DNA of 64,000 bases from UBA5738 sp964470995. GTDB lineage: Bacteria > Patescibacteriota > Minisyncoccia > Minisyncoccales > UBA5738. The stretch's first letter is position 1. Every line of letters starts with the position of its first letter. The stretch covers positions 1 through 64,000 of the forward strand of contig CAYYEP010000003.1 of NCBI GenBank assembly GCA_964470995.1, given 5' to 3'. The notes beneath the pieces are model-generated. The model was not told the origin of the DNA, ran no database searches, and worked only from the letters and a program-made list of their open reading frames with translations. Positions 15,723-22,932 of the stretch are shown here, one piece after another. A program made the translations under genes and the position numbers.

Positions 15723-16652
15723 ATGATTAATCCTATAAACATAAAAGTGCTGGGAGTCGGCGGTTCGGGGTGTAACGCTATCAACCGCATGGAAAAAGGC
15801 CGGGTCCGGGGAATTGAACTGATCGCGCTTAATTCCGATTACCAAGATCTCAAGAAAGTAAAAGCCGACAAAAAGATCCAGATCGGCCGCAAGCTTACGC
15901 AAGGGTTGGGCACCGGAATGAACCCCGAAATCGGCCGTAAGGCCGCCGAAGAACAGCAAGATGAAATACAAAAGGCTGTCGAAGGCGCGGGTATGGTGTT
16001 TATTGCTTGCGGTATGGGCGGCGGCACCGGTTCGGGCGCGGCGCCTGTGATCGCCCAGATCGCCAAAAATTCCGGCGCGCTGACTGTAGCGGTTGTAACG
16101 CGCCCATTCTCTTTTGAGGGTTCGTGGAGACAGCGCATCGCCCAAGAAAGCATGGATCAAATCCGCGGCCGGGTCGATTCATTAATCTCAATCTCCAACG
16201 ACAAGCTTCTGGCAACCCTGAATCCCAACACCACCTTAGTTAACGCGTTTTGGATATGCGACGAAATTTTGCGCCAGGCGGTGCAAAGCATCTCCGATCT
16301 GGTATTGTCGCCGGGTATTATTAATGTGGATTTTGCCGATGTCCGTTCGATTTTGAAGGATTCCGGGCGGGCGATTTTCGGTATCGGCCGGGCTAAAGGC
16401 GAAAAGCGCGCCGAAACCGCCGCCCGGGCGGCGATCGAATCGCCCTTGTTCGATGTTCCCGCGCGCGGGGCTAAAGGGGTGCTTTTTAACGTGACTGGCG
16501 GTTCTGATATTAGCCTGTCTGAAATCGAGGATGCCGCCAAGATCATCACTTCCGAAATAAATTCGCAGGCCAAAGTGATTTTTGGCGCGGTCCACGACGA
16601 AACCTTGCCCAAAGGAGAGATAAAAATAACCGTTGTGGCAACTGGTTTTTAA
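15723..16652 (+). CDS. ftsZ: Cell division GTPase FtsZ, lacking a C-terminal tail
   Basis: A tubulin-like GTPase that forms the division ring. The 309-residue protein has VLGVGGSGCNAINRM at the N-terminus, the tubulin signature GGGTGSG (99-105), and the T7-loop motif NVDFADVRSIL (201-211) that completes the neighbour's GTPase site. It ends in ITVVATGF, exactly where the globular domain of other FtsZ proteins ends. The disordered linker and the conserved C-terminal peptide that binds FtsA are absent. The stop is followed by more than 190 bp of non-coding sequence. Start ATG 15723, no SD. Confidence 0.95.
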   Translation: MINPINIKVLGVGGSGCNAINRMEKGRVRGIELIALNSDYQDLKKVKADKKIQIGRKLTQGLGTGMNPEIGRKAAEEQQDEIQKAVEGAGMVFIACGMGGGTGSGAAPVIAQIAKNSGALTVAVVTRPFSFEGSWRQRIAQESMDQIRGRVDSLISISNDKLLATLNPNTTLVNAFWICDEILRQAVQSISDLVLSPGIINVDFADVRSILKDSGRAIFGIGRAKGEKRAETAARAAIESPLFDVPARGAKGVLFNVTGGSDISLSEIEDAAKIITSEINSQAKVIFGAVHDETLPKGEIKITVVATGF

Positions 16653-16851
16653 GCAAAAAAATAAACGATTTGACGTGCGTTTTGGGTGGGTTAAAATACA
16701 CTATTGCAGTAATTGTTTGGCGGTTGTTAATATCGTTTTAAAGCAGTCCAAACTTAAAAATTACCTCAAAAGGCGATTTATGGGGCACATAGATCGGATT
16801 TTAATTCTGCCCATTTTGTTTTGTTAATAATTCTTTGCAGTTAGTAAACCT

Positions 16852-18966
16852 ATGGAACACAAAATCACCAAAGTACAAAAGCGTGACGGCCGGATCGTTG
16901 ATTTCGATTTTGCGCGCATTGCCAACGCGATTTTTAAAGCGATCACTGCTACCGGCCAGGGCGACGAAGTAAAGGCTAAAAAGATCGCCGCCGATGCCGA
17001 AAAAATTTTCAACCGCCGCTTTAAGAAGAATGAGATCCCCAGTGTGGAACAGATTCAGGACATCATCGAAGAAGTGTTGATTATGGATGGGCTGGTGGAA
17101 ACCGCCAAAGCTTATATTCTTTACCGCGAACAGCGCCGCCGCATTCGTGAAACTGCCGTGGCCACCGACGAAGCGGTAGATAAAGTTGACCAGTATTTGG
17201 AAAAACTTGATTGGGAAGTCCAAGAGAACGCCAATATGGCTTTTTCTCTTCAGGGACTTAACCACTACGGCGTGTCCTATATTGTCAAAAGATATTGGCT
17301 GAATAAGATTTATCCCAAAGAAGTTCGCGAAGCTAATGAGTCGGGCGATTTTCATCTTCATAATCTTGATTCGTTGGCTCCCTATTGTTCCGGTTGGGAC
17401 TTGTACGACTTTTTAAAGAGGGGATTCGGCGGTGTCGCGGGAAAACTTGAATCCAAACCTCCGAAGCATTTTCGTAGCGTACTTGGCCAGGCGGTAAACT
17501 TTATTTACACTTTGTCGGGCGAAGTAGCCGGCGCGGTATCGTTTTCGAATTTTGATACTCTTGTGGCGCCGTTCATCCGATACGATAATTTAAGCTATCC
17601 CCAGGTCAAACAGGCTATGCAGGAATTCCTGTTTAATATGGCAACGCCAACGCGCGTCGGTTTCCAATGTCCGTTCTCCAATGTGACATTGGATCTCACT
17701 CCATCGCCGTCGTTTGCCAAGCAGCCGGTCATTATCGGCGGCGAGCCGCAAAACGAAATTTACGGCGATTTCCAGGAGGAAATGAATATGTTTAATAAAG
17801 CCTTCTACGAAGTGATGCTGGAAGGCGATAAGAATCAGCGTGTGTTTACTTTTCCAATCCCGACGGTGAGTATTACCAAGAATTTTGATTGGAACAATCC
17901 CAGCCTTGAACCGATGTGGGAAGCGACCGCCAAATACGGCATTAACTACTTTACCAATTATATCAACTCCGATATGAATCCCGAAGACGTACGGTCGATG
18001 TGTTGCCGTCTGCGGCTTGATATGACCGAACTGCATAATCGTGGTGGCGGTTTGTTCGGCGCCGGGGCTCTAACCGGTTCTATCGGGGTGGTGACGATCA
18101 ATATGCCGCGTCTTGGCTATCTGTCTAAAACCAAAAAAGAGTTTTTTGAGCGCTTAAGCCACCTGATGGATCTTGCCAAAGAAAGTCTTGAGCTGAAGCG
18201 CAAGGTCATTGAAAACTATATCGACAAGGGATTATATCCCTATTCGCGCCACTATCTTTCCAACGTCAAAAAAGCGCGCGGCCAGTATTATGGCAATCAT
18301 TTTTCCACTATCGGCCTTAGCGGTATGAACGAAATGCTTATGAATTTTCTAGGCGAAAATATTGCCTCCAAAAAGGGGAGGGTATTCGCTCTCGAGGTAA
18401 TGAATTTTATGCGCGAACGCATGGTAGAATTCCAGCGTGAAACCGGCAACATTTACAACCTTGAAGCCACCCCCGCGGAATCCACTTCTTACCGTCTATG
18501 CTTGAAGGATAAGGCTAAATATCCCGACATAATCGCGGCCGGTACCAAGAAAAGCCCGTATTACACCAACTCATCGCAACTTCCGGTAAATTTCACCGAC
18601 GACGTGTTCGAGGCTCTCAAATTGCAAGATGAAATCCAGTGCCGTTATAACGGCGGCACGGTTCAGCATTTGTTCCTGGGCGAGCGGTTGAATGATACTC
18701 AAAGCGTCAAGGCTCTGGTGCGCAAAGTATTCGAGAAATTCCGCCTGCCATATATCACGCTTACGCCGACTTTCTCAATCTGTCCGACGCATGGCTATAT
18801 TGAGGGCGAGCACTTTACTTGCCCCAAATGCACCATAGAACAGCCCTGTGAAGTTTATACCCGCGTAGTGGGCTATCTGCGCCCGGTAGGACAGTTTAAT
18901 CTGGGCAAACAGCAGGAATACAAAGACCGCAAAGAATACAAAGTCAAAAAAGAATCTCTGGCCTAA
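16852..18966 (+). CDS. nrdD: Anaerobic ribonucleoside-triphosphate reductase
   Basis: A glycyl-radical enzyme that reduces NTPs to dNTPs without oxygen. The 704-residue protein starts with an ATP-cone regulatory domain (about residues 4-95, KVQKRDGRIVDFDFARIANAI). The ten-stranded barrel follows. The C-terminal zinc ribbon (CPTHGYIEGEHFTCPKC...C) and glycyl-radical loop RVVGYLRPVGQFN place the radical glycine at G674. Its activase NrdG is encoded at 22.2 kb, separated by the two unrecognised genes at 19.3 and 20.7 kb; nrdD and nrdG are more often adjacent. A strong terminator follows. Confidence 0.97.
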   Translation: MEHKITKVQKRDGRIVDFDFARIANAIFKAITATGQGDEVKAKKIAADAEKIFNRRFKKNEIPSVEQIQDIIEEVLIMDGLVETAKAYILYREQRRRIRETAVATDEAVDKVDQYLEKLDWEVQENANMAFSLQGLNHYGVSYIVKRYWLNKIYPKEVREANESGDFHLHNLDSLAPYCSGWDLYDFLKRGFGGVAGKLESKPPKHFRSVLGQAVNFIYTLSGEVAGAVSFSNFDTLVAPFIRYDNLSYPQVKQAMQEFLFNMATPTRVGFQCPFSNVTLDLTPSPSFAKQPVIIGGEPQNEIYGDFQEEMNMFNKAFYEVMLEGDKNQRVFTFPIPTVSITKNFDWNNPSLEPMWEATAKYGINYFTNYINSDMNPEDVRSMCCRLRLDMTELHNRGGGLFGAGALTGSIGVVTINMPRLGYLSKTKKEFFERLSHLMDLAKESLELKRKVIENYIDKGLYPYSRHYLSNVKKARGQYYGNHFSTIGLSGMNEMLMNFLGENIASKKGRVFALEVMNFMRERMVEFQRETGNIYNLEATPAESTSYRLCLKDKAKYPDIIAAGTKKSPYYTNSSQLPVNFTDDVFEALKLQDEIQCRYNGGTVQHLFLGERLNDTQSVKALVRKVFEKFRLPYITLTPTFSICPTHGYIEGEHFTCPKCTIEQPCEVYTRVVGYLRPVGQFNLGKQQEYKDRKEYKVKKESLA

Positions 18967-18991
18967 TTTTTAGTGAAACGATTTTTCAGTG

Positions 18992-19017
18992 AACCCCGGT
19001 ATTTGCCGGGGTTTTTC
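18992..19017 (+). terminator. Intrinsic terminator after nrdD
   Basis: AACCCCGG, loop TATTT, CCGGGGTT, then T's. Confidence 0.9.
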
Positions 19018-19057
19018 GTTGGGTCAAAATAACTGCTCGCTTGGTTATTTGTGTTTT

Positions 19058-19095
19058 GGGGTCGTTCCTCGATTTAATCGTTGAGGTGTGACCTC
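19058..19095. repeat. Dispersed hairpin family, copy 1
   Basis: GGTC-GTT-CCTCGAT pairs with CG-TTGAGG-TGT-GACC, with the internal mismatch typical of the family. Followed by GGCAAATTCGTATTTTA. Confidence 0.65.
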
Positions 19096-19218
19096 GGCAA
19101 ATTCGTATTTTATCCTTATCTTTTCAGTGCTTGGTTGCGGGTGCAAATTTTATCCGGAAATTGATCCCTGACTTGTTTCTCGGAGCCAGCATTAAACCTA
19201 GCGGGATCAGGGTTCTTG

Positions 19219-19255
19219 AAGGATGATGAGTCTTCCTTGAAAGAAGGGTTTTTTT
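19219..19255 (+). promoter_or_regulatory. Possible transcription attenuator before the 19292 gene
   Basis: AAGGA (19219-19223) can pair with TCCTT (19234-19238). The same CCTT can instead pair with AAGG (19244-19247), forming a hairpin directly followed by seven T's. The two folds exclude each other. The terminator stem is only 4-5 bp, so this is tentative. Confidence 0.3.
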
Positions 19256-19291
19256 GTTCAATAATTAAAAATTATCCTACTAATCCGTAAA

Positions 19292-20422
19292 ATGGCAGAC
19301 GATGTAAAAAAGGAAATATTCAGTATTGCGTTGCGCGCCGACATCGTCGCGCTTTTGCCGCGCAAGGTGCGCGCCGTTCTAAACGCTCTTGCCGGTGAAC
19401 GCAACCTCCTTATCAAGGGCGGGATTGCCCGCTTGAGCCTGATGGCTCTAATCGAAAAGAAAGGTAAACTGGAAAACCCCAGCCGCCTTGATATCGAAAA
19501 GCGGATCGGAGATGTTGACCTGGCCTTCTGGCAATCCGGTTCGGGTCGCGATTTCCGGAGCGAATTGTGCCAAAAATATGCCGCCATTGCTCAAAAACTT
19601 TACGCGGTGGGCGTGGTTTTTGAGCCCAAGAACATCGATATTATCGATCTGGACGGAGGAAAGCCGCCCGTGGAAAAGATCTTTGATGCCACTGATCTGA
19701 CTATCAATGAGGTTGCCCTGGGTTGTGAGGGCAATGTCTGGCGGATATATTACACAAGCCACGCTATCAAGCACATCGCCACGGGTTGGGGCGTTTTTGT
19801 CCGCCCCAAACCGACCAATATCCGGACCGATGCCGGCCGCGTTTTTCCGTCGCCGCTGGGAATGGTGCGTCTGCTCAAATTCCTTGTTTCGGGCAAGGTT
19901 AAAAAGATTTACCTGCCGGTTCATTGGCGCAAGCTTTATTTTGCCGACTATGAGCGCAAGCTCAAAGAAGGGTTGCGCCAGCCCAATGCTCCGCTGGGTT
20001 TGCACTCGCTGGTCCTGATGAAAAATTACTTTGGTAATGACGACCGTCTGCAAAAAAAAGCGATGTTCGCGCTCTATGACCTTGGGTTCACTACGCTCCT
20101 GGATCCGGATCTTTTTATTCGCCAGCAGGAAGATATCTTTTCCCGGGCCAAGATGCGTTTTGAATTAAAAGACTTGGGATTTGATGATGTTTTTAATCGC
20201 TATCTGGAAGAAAAGAACCGCAAGTATCCGCAACGGCCTGCCGGCGCCGAACAATGCATGCATGTTTACGAACAAACCGCCTGCAATCTTTGCGGCAGGA
20301 GGGTTTGTGCTATCGAAGCTTGTAAGAACTGCGGTAAGGGCAAAAGCCGTCCGCCTATGGCCTGCACGGTCTGGATGCGCGAATGTCGCCTCGAACCTGA
20401 AGCTTTTTACGAAATAAAATAA
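19292..20422 (+). CDS. Nucleotidyltransferase-like protein with C-terminal zinc ribbon (paralogue 1)
   Basis: A 376-residue protein that I do not recognise by name. Residues about 38-75 read LLIKGGIARLSLMALIEKKG, followed by IGDVDLAFW and then DATDLTINEVAL. This order (KGG-x-AR, D-x-D, DLTINE) resembles the head of CCA-adding/poly(A)-polymerase enzymes of the pol-beta superfamily (GG-x-x-RD, D-x-D, RRDFTINAL). A conserved SPLGMVRLLKFLVSGKVKKI segment and a helical region follow. The C-terminus has a cysteine cluster (C-x-H-x6-C-x2-C-x4-C-x4-C-x2-C) likely to bind zinc. The next gene encodes a paralogue along its whole length. Metal-dependent nucleotidyl transfer to RNA or protein is an inference only. 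Confidence 0.7.
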   Translation: MADDVKKEIFSIALRADIVALLPRKVRAVLNALAGERNLLIKGGIARLSLMALIEKKGKLENPSRLDIEKRIGDVDLAFWQSGSGRDFRSELCQKYAAIAQKLYAVGVVFEPKNIDIIDLDGGKPPVEKIFDATDLTINEVALGCEGNVWRIYYTSHAIKHIATGWGVFVRPKPTNIRTDAGRVFPSPLGMVRLLKFLVSGKVKKIYLPVHWRKLYFADYERKLKEGLRQPNAPLGLHSLVLMKNYFGNDDRLQKKAMFALYDLGFTTLLDPDLFIRQQEDIFSRAKMRFELKDLGFDDVFNRYLEEKNRKYPQRPAGAEQCMHVYEQTACNLCGRRVCAIEACKNCGKGKSRPPMACTVWMRECRLEPEAFYEIK

Positions 20423-20433
20423 ATTTCATTTCT

Positions 20434-20457
20434 AAACCGGGATGTCCGGTTTTTTTA
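20434..20457 (+). terminator. Intrinsic terminator
   Basis: AAACCGG, loop GATGT, CCGGTTT, T-run, directly downstream of the 19292 gene. Confidence 0.9.
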
Positions 20458-20489
20458 TCTTATTTTCACCTGCCGTACGTTTGTATTTT

Positions 20490-20527
20490 AAGGTCGTTCC
20501 TATGCGTACTCGCATAGGTGCGACCTT
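20490..20527. repeat. Dispersed hairpin family, copy 2
   Basis: AAGGTCG-TT-CCTATGCG, loop TACT, CGCATAGG-TG-CGACCTT. Flanks are TTGTATTTT on both sides. It is one of the two best-preserved copies. Confidence 0.85.
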
Positions 20528-20570
20528 GCCAAACTTGTATTTTGGCCCACCTTCATCTCAACGACTATCC

Positions 20571-20599
20571 TTGACAAAATAATCATAATGTGATATAGT
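20571..20599 (+). promoter_or_regulatory. Near-consensus sigma-70-type promoter of the 20653 gene
   Basis: TTGACA (20571-20576), exactly 17 bp, TATAGT (20594-20599). It is followed by a 50-nt leader and a strong SD, AGGAGGG (20636-20642), before the ATG at 20653. This is among the best promoter matches in the window. Confidence 0.8.
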
Positions 20600-20652
20600 A
20601 ATGACGTTTTCAGTACCTACTAGAAAAAATACGTTAGGAGGGTTGATATCGA

Positions 20653-21840
20653 ATGGAAATCGTTAGGAATGTTAGGGCGGTAGAGCTGTCGAACGCAACC
20701 ATTAAGAGCCTGCCGGAGAATGTCAGACTGATTCTGAAAGCCGTTGAGAATAATGGGCAAAAGGTCGCCCTGGTGAAGGGCGGCAACGCCAGATTCGTAC
20801 TGATTCACCTGCTGAAGGAGAAGGGTCTCTTCGCCGATGAGCTTAGATACGGTATCGAAAGCTGTGTCAACGATCTGGACATCTGCCTGCTTCGAACCGA
20901 CAGCTGGGAAAAGCAATCCCAGATGCTCAAGGAAGCCGGTGAAGCGATCCAGAAGGCTTTGGCCGCATTCGAAGTGACTTTGGAACCCAAGGACACAGAG
21001 TTTGTCGCCGCCAATAATCTTCCCGACGCGGTCAGAAAGATATTGACCTCGAGGGACCTGACCATCAATGAGGTGGTCCTGGTCTATGAGAACGGGGGGT
21101 GGTTTGTCCACTACACCGCCGAGTGTGCCGAAGATCTGAGCGCCGGTATTGGATTCCTGAATCCCCGCGCCGGGCTGGTCTGGTATGTGTGCGGCAAGGT
21201 TATCCCGTCGCCACTGGGAATCGCCCGGTTGGCCAAGTACCTGGTCAATGGAAGGGTGAATAAGATAGTCTTCCCCGAGTACTACAGGCAACTGTATCTC
21301 GAGGAGATTGGCCGCAGAGTCGAGGGCAAAGACCTTCCCACGGGAGCGCACAAACTTCCCGAGGGCGGATCGCTGGGGCTTTATAGCCTGGTGCTGATGA
21401 AGCTCTACTGTCAGGGGAACGACAGCCGGCGGCGGGCAATGAGGATACTCAAGGAGCTGGGTCTTACCGACCTGGATGGCCCCGCCGCCTACATCCGCGA
21501 ACAGGAGCTTCTGTTCAAGATGTACGGCAAGGACTTCGAGCTTCTCGACCTGACCTGGGACGAGATCATTGCCAAGCAGAAGCAGAGCAATGAGATGGTC
21601 AACAACGGCCGCAAGATCCGCAAGGACGCGCGAGCCGCCTGCGAACATCAAATGGTTCCGCAAACCTGCCCGGGCTGCGGCAACCGGTGCCAGATCGAGA
21701 AATGCACCAAATGTACCCAGGTGAAGTTCAAAGCGCCCCTGCCTTGTGTCGCGGCCCTGTTCGCCGGCAAGACCATGTGGGATGCGGGAATGAAGGGCAT
21801 TTTCTATGCCCCTAATCTGCCCAAGTTGATGGAAGGCTAA
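20653..21840 (+). CDS. Nucleotidyltransferase-like protein with C-terminal zinc ribbon (paralogue 2)
   Basis: A 395-residue paralogue of the preceding protein: ALVKGGNARFVLIHLLKEKG, NDLDICLL, SRDLTINEVVLVYE, SPLGIARLAKYLVNGRVNKI, LGLYSLVLMKLY and a zinc ribbon (CEHQ, TCPGCGNRC, CTKCTQ) near the C-terminus. It has its own consensus promoter and a textbook SD. Its codon use differs from its neighbours: many GAG, AAG, CTG, TTC and AGA/AGG codons where most genes here use GAA, AAA and CGC/CGT. That points to separate acquisition or different expression demands. It could be a divergent tRNA or RNA nucleotidyltransferase; no database check was possible. Confidence 0.72.
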   Translation: MEIVRNVRAVELSNATIKSLPENVRLILKAVENNGQKVALVKGGNARFVLIHLLKEKGLFADELRYGIESCVNDLDICLLRTDSWEKQSQMLKEAGEAIQKALAAFEVTLEPKDTEFVAANNLPDAVRKILTSRDLTINEVVLVYENGGWFVHYTAECAEDLSAGIGFLNPRAGLVWYVCGKVIPSPLGIARLAKYLVNGRVNKIVFPEYYRQLYLEEIGRRVEGKDLPTGAHKLPEGGSLGLYSLVLMKLYCQGNDSRRRAMRILKELGLTDLDGPAAYIREQELLFKMYGKDFELLDLTWDEIIAKQKQSNEMVNNGRKIRKDARAACEHQMVPQTCPGCGNRCQIEKCTKCTQVKFKAPLPCVAALFAGKTMWDAGMKGIFYAPNLPKLMEG

Positions 21841-21892
21841 ATCAGTCTATTTCCATCTCTTTTTTGTTTTAGGCCGTTTTTAGATTTTTTTA

Positions 21893-21930
21893 AAGGTCGT
21901 TCCTATGTGTAATCACATAGGTGCGACCTT
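21893..21930. repeat. Dispersed hairpin family, copy 3
   Basis: AAGGTCG-TT-CCTATGTG, loop TAAT, CACATAGG-TG-CGACCTT. Compared with copy 2 the inner stem changed on both arms and remains paired. Confidence 0.85.
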
Positions 21931-21962
21931 GACAACTTGCATTTCTACCTCTAAGGCATTGC

Positions 21963-21991
21963 TTGACATTTTTCAAGGGTTTATCAATAAT
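21963..21991 (+). promoter_or_regulatory. Putative nrdG promoter
   Basis: TTGACA (21963-21968), 17 bp, AATAAT (21986-21991). Confidence 0.55.
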
Positions 21992-22195
21992 CTATGCCGA
22001 GGGTCCAAAATGGCCATATTGATAGGCAGAGCGGTACCAGCTAAGGGACGTCTCGAAAGAGATGTCTTTTATCGGCTTGGTGAGGAGGGTCCATTCCAAC
22101 GAATCGGTACTCTGTATTTTTCCATCCGTTATCATTTGAATGGTAGTTGCGGTTCGCCGCCAAAGTTATATTATGAATTATTAAACTCTCTCGCT

Positions 22196-22906
22196 ATGAA
22201 AATCTGCGCCTTGCAAAAAACGACTTTAATCGACTATCCCGGCCGTGTGGCGGCCACGGTTTTTACCGCGGGTTGTAATTTTCGTTGCCCCTGGTGCTAT
22301 TCCAAGGAGTTGGTTCTGCCCGAATTGATCGCGTCCCAGCCGGTTATTTCCGAAGAAGATATCCTCGAATTTTTTGAAGGTAAAAAGGGTTTGCTTGAAG
22401 GCGTAGTCTTGTGCGGCGGCGAGCCTACCTTGCATCCGGACCTGCCACAATTCATCAAAAAGATCAAAGACCTGGGATTTGAAGTGAAGCTTGACAGCAA
22501 CGGTTCCAATCCTAAAATGCTCAAGGATCTTATTAATGCCAAGCTCATTGATTACGTTGCTATGGATATTAAGCTTCCCAAGGAGCGGTATTCGTCATTG
22601 TTTGCTGCTCCGATTTCAACCGGGAATATCGAAGAAAGCATAAAGATATTGAAAAATTCCGGCATTGGTTTTGAATTCCGCACCACGGTCGCTCCCGGCG
22701 TGCATACCACCGATGATCTTGAGAATATGGCTCGTTGGATAGGGGAAGGCGTGCCCGGCCCAAAACCAAAGTACTTCCTGCAGAATTTCCGTCCTGGCCG
22801 CAACATCGATCTGTCATTTGAAACGCGCCGCCCATTTCCGCCTGAATTTTTCAAAGAGGCCGAAATAAAGATTAAACCTTATGTTTCCGAAATTGGTATT
22901 AGATAG
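22196..22906 (+). CDS. nrdG: Anaerobic ribonucleotide reductase activase (radical SAM)
   Basis: Generates the glycyl radical on NrdD using S-adenosylmethionine and a 4Fe-4S cluster. The radical SAM motif C-x3-C-x2-C is in TAGCNFRCPWCYSKEL, followed by the GGEPTLHPDL motif. I place the start at ATG 22196 (MKICALQKTTLIDYPGR, 236 aa), the usual N-terminus of this family. However, the frame stays open upstream, and an ATG at 22010 with a GAGGG SD and a promoter just before it would add 62 residues (MAILIGRAVPAKGRLERD...). The extension resembles nothing known to me. comEC starts 27 bp downstream. Confidence 0.88.
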   Translation: MKICALQKTTLIDYPGRVAATVFTAGCNFRCPWCYSKELVLPELIASQPVISEEDILEFFEGKKGLLEGVVLCGGEPTLHPDLPQFIKKIKDLGFEVKLDSNGSNPKMLKDLINAKLIDYVAMDIKLPKERYSSLFAAPISTGNIEESIKILKNSGIGFEFRTTVAPGVHTTDDLENMARWIGEGVPGPKPKYFLQNFRPGRNIDLSFETRRPFPPEFFKEAEIKIKPYVSEIGIR

Positions 22907-22932
22907 ATTCGAATTATTTGGGGAGGCGGGTA

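Larger units (their letters stand above)
18967..19291. other. 325-bp spacer with terminator, family hairpin and possible attenuator
   Basis: It holds the nrdD terminator, the first copy of the dispersed hairpin family (19058-19095), a long-range stem TGATCCC (19162-19168)/GGGATCA (19203-19209), and a small hairpin with a T7 run just before the 19292 gene. No gene is seen. Confidence 0.55.
21841..22195. other. 355-bp leader region before nrdG
   Basis: It contains hairpin-family copy 3 (21893-21930), a consensus-like promoter (21963-21991) and a 200-nt leader. The leader holds an 8-bp GNRA-capped hairpin (GACGTCTC-GAAA-GAGATGTC, 22047-22066) enclosed by GCCGA (21996-22000) and TCGGC (22072-22076). 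The leader is also open in frame with nrdG from an ATG at 22010 that has a GAGGG SD. Confidence 0.6.

Noticed and set aside
20620..21663. Long open frame (347 codons) on the minus strand opposite the second nucleotidyltransferase-like gene
   Set aside because: It is the complement of a gene with a consensus promoter, strong SD and a full-length paralogue. The opposite frame has no start signal and no recognisable protein features.
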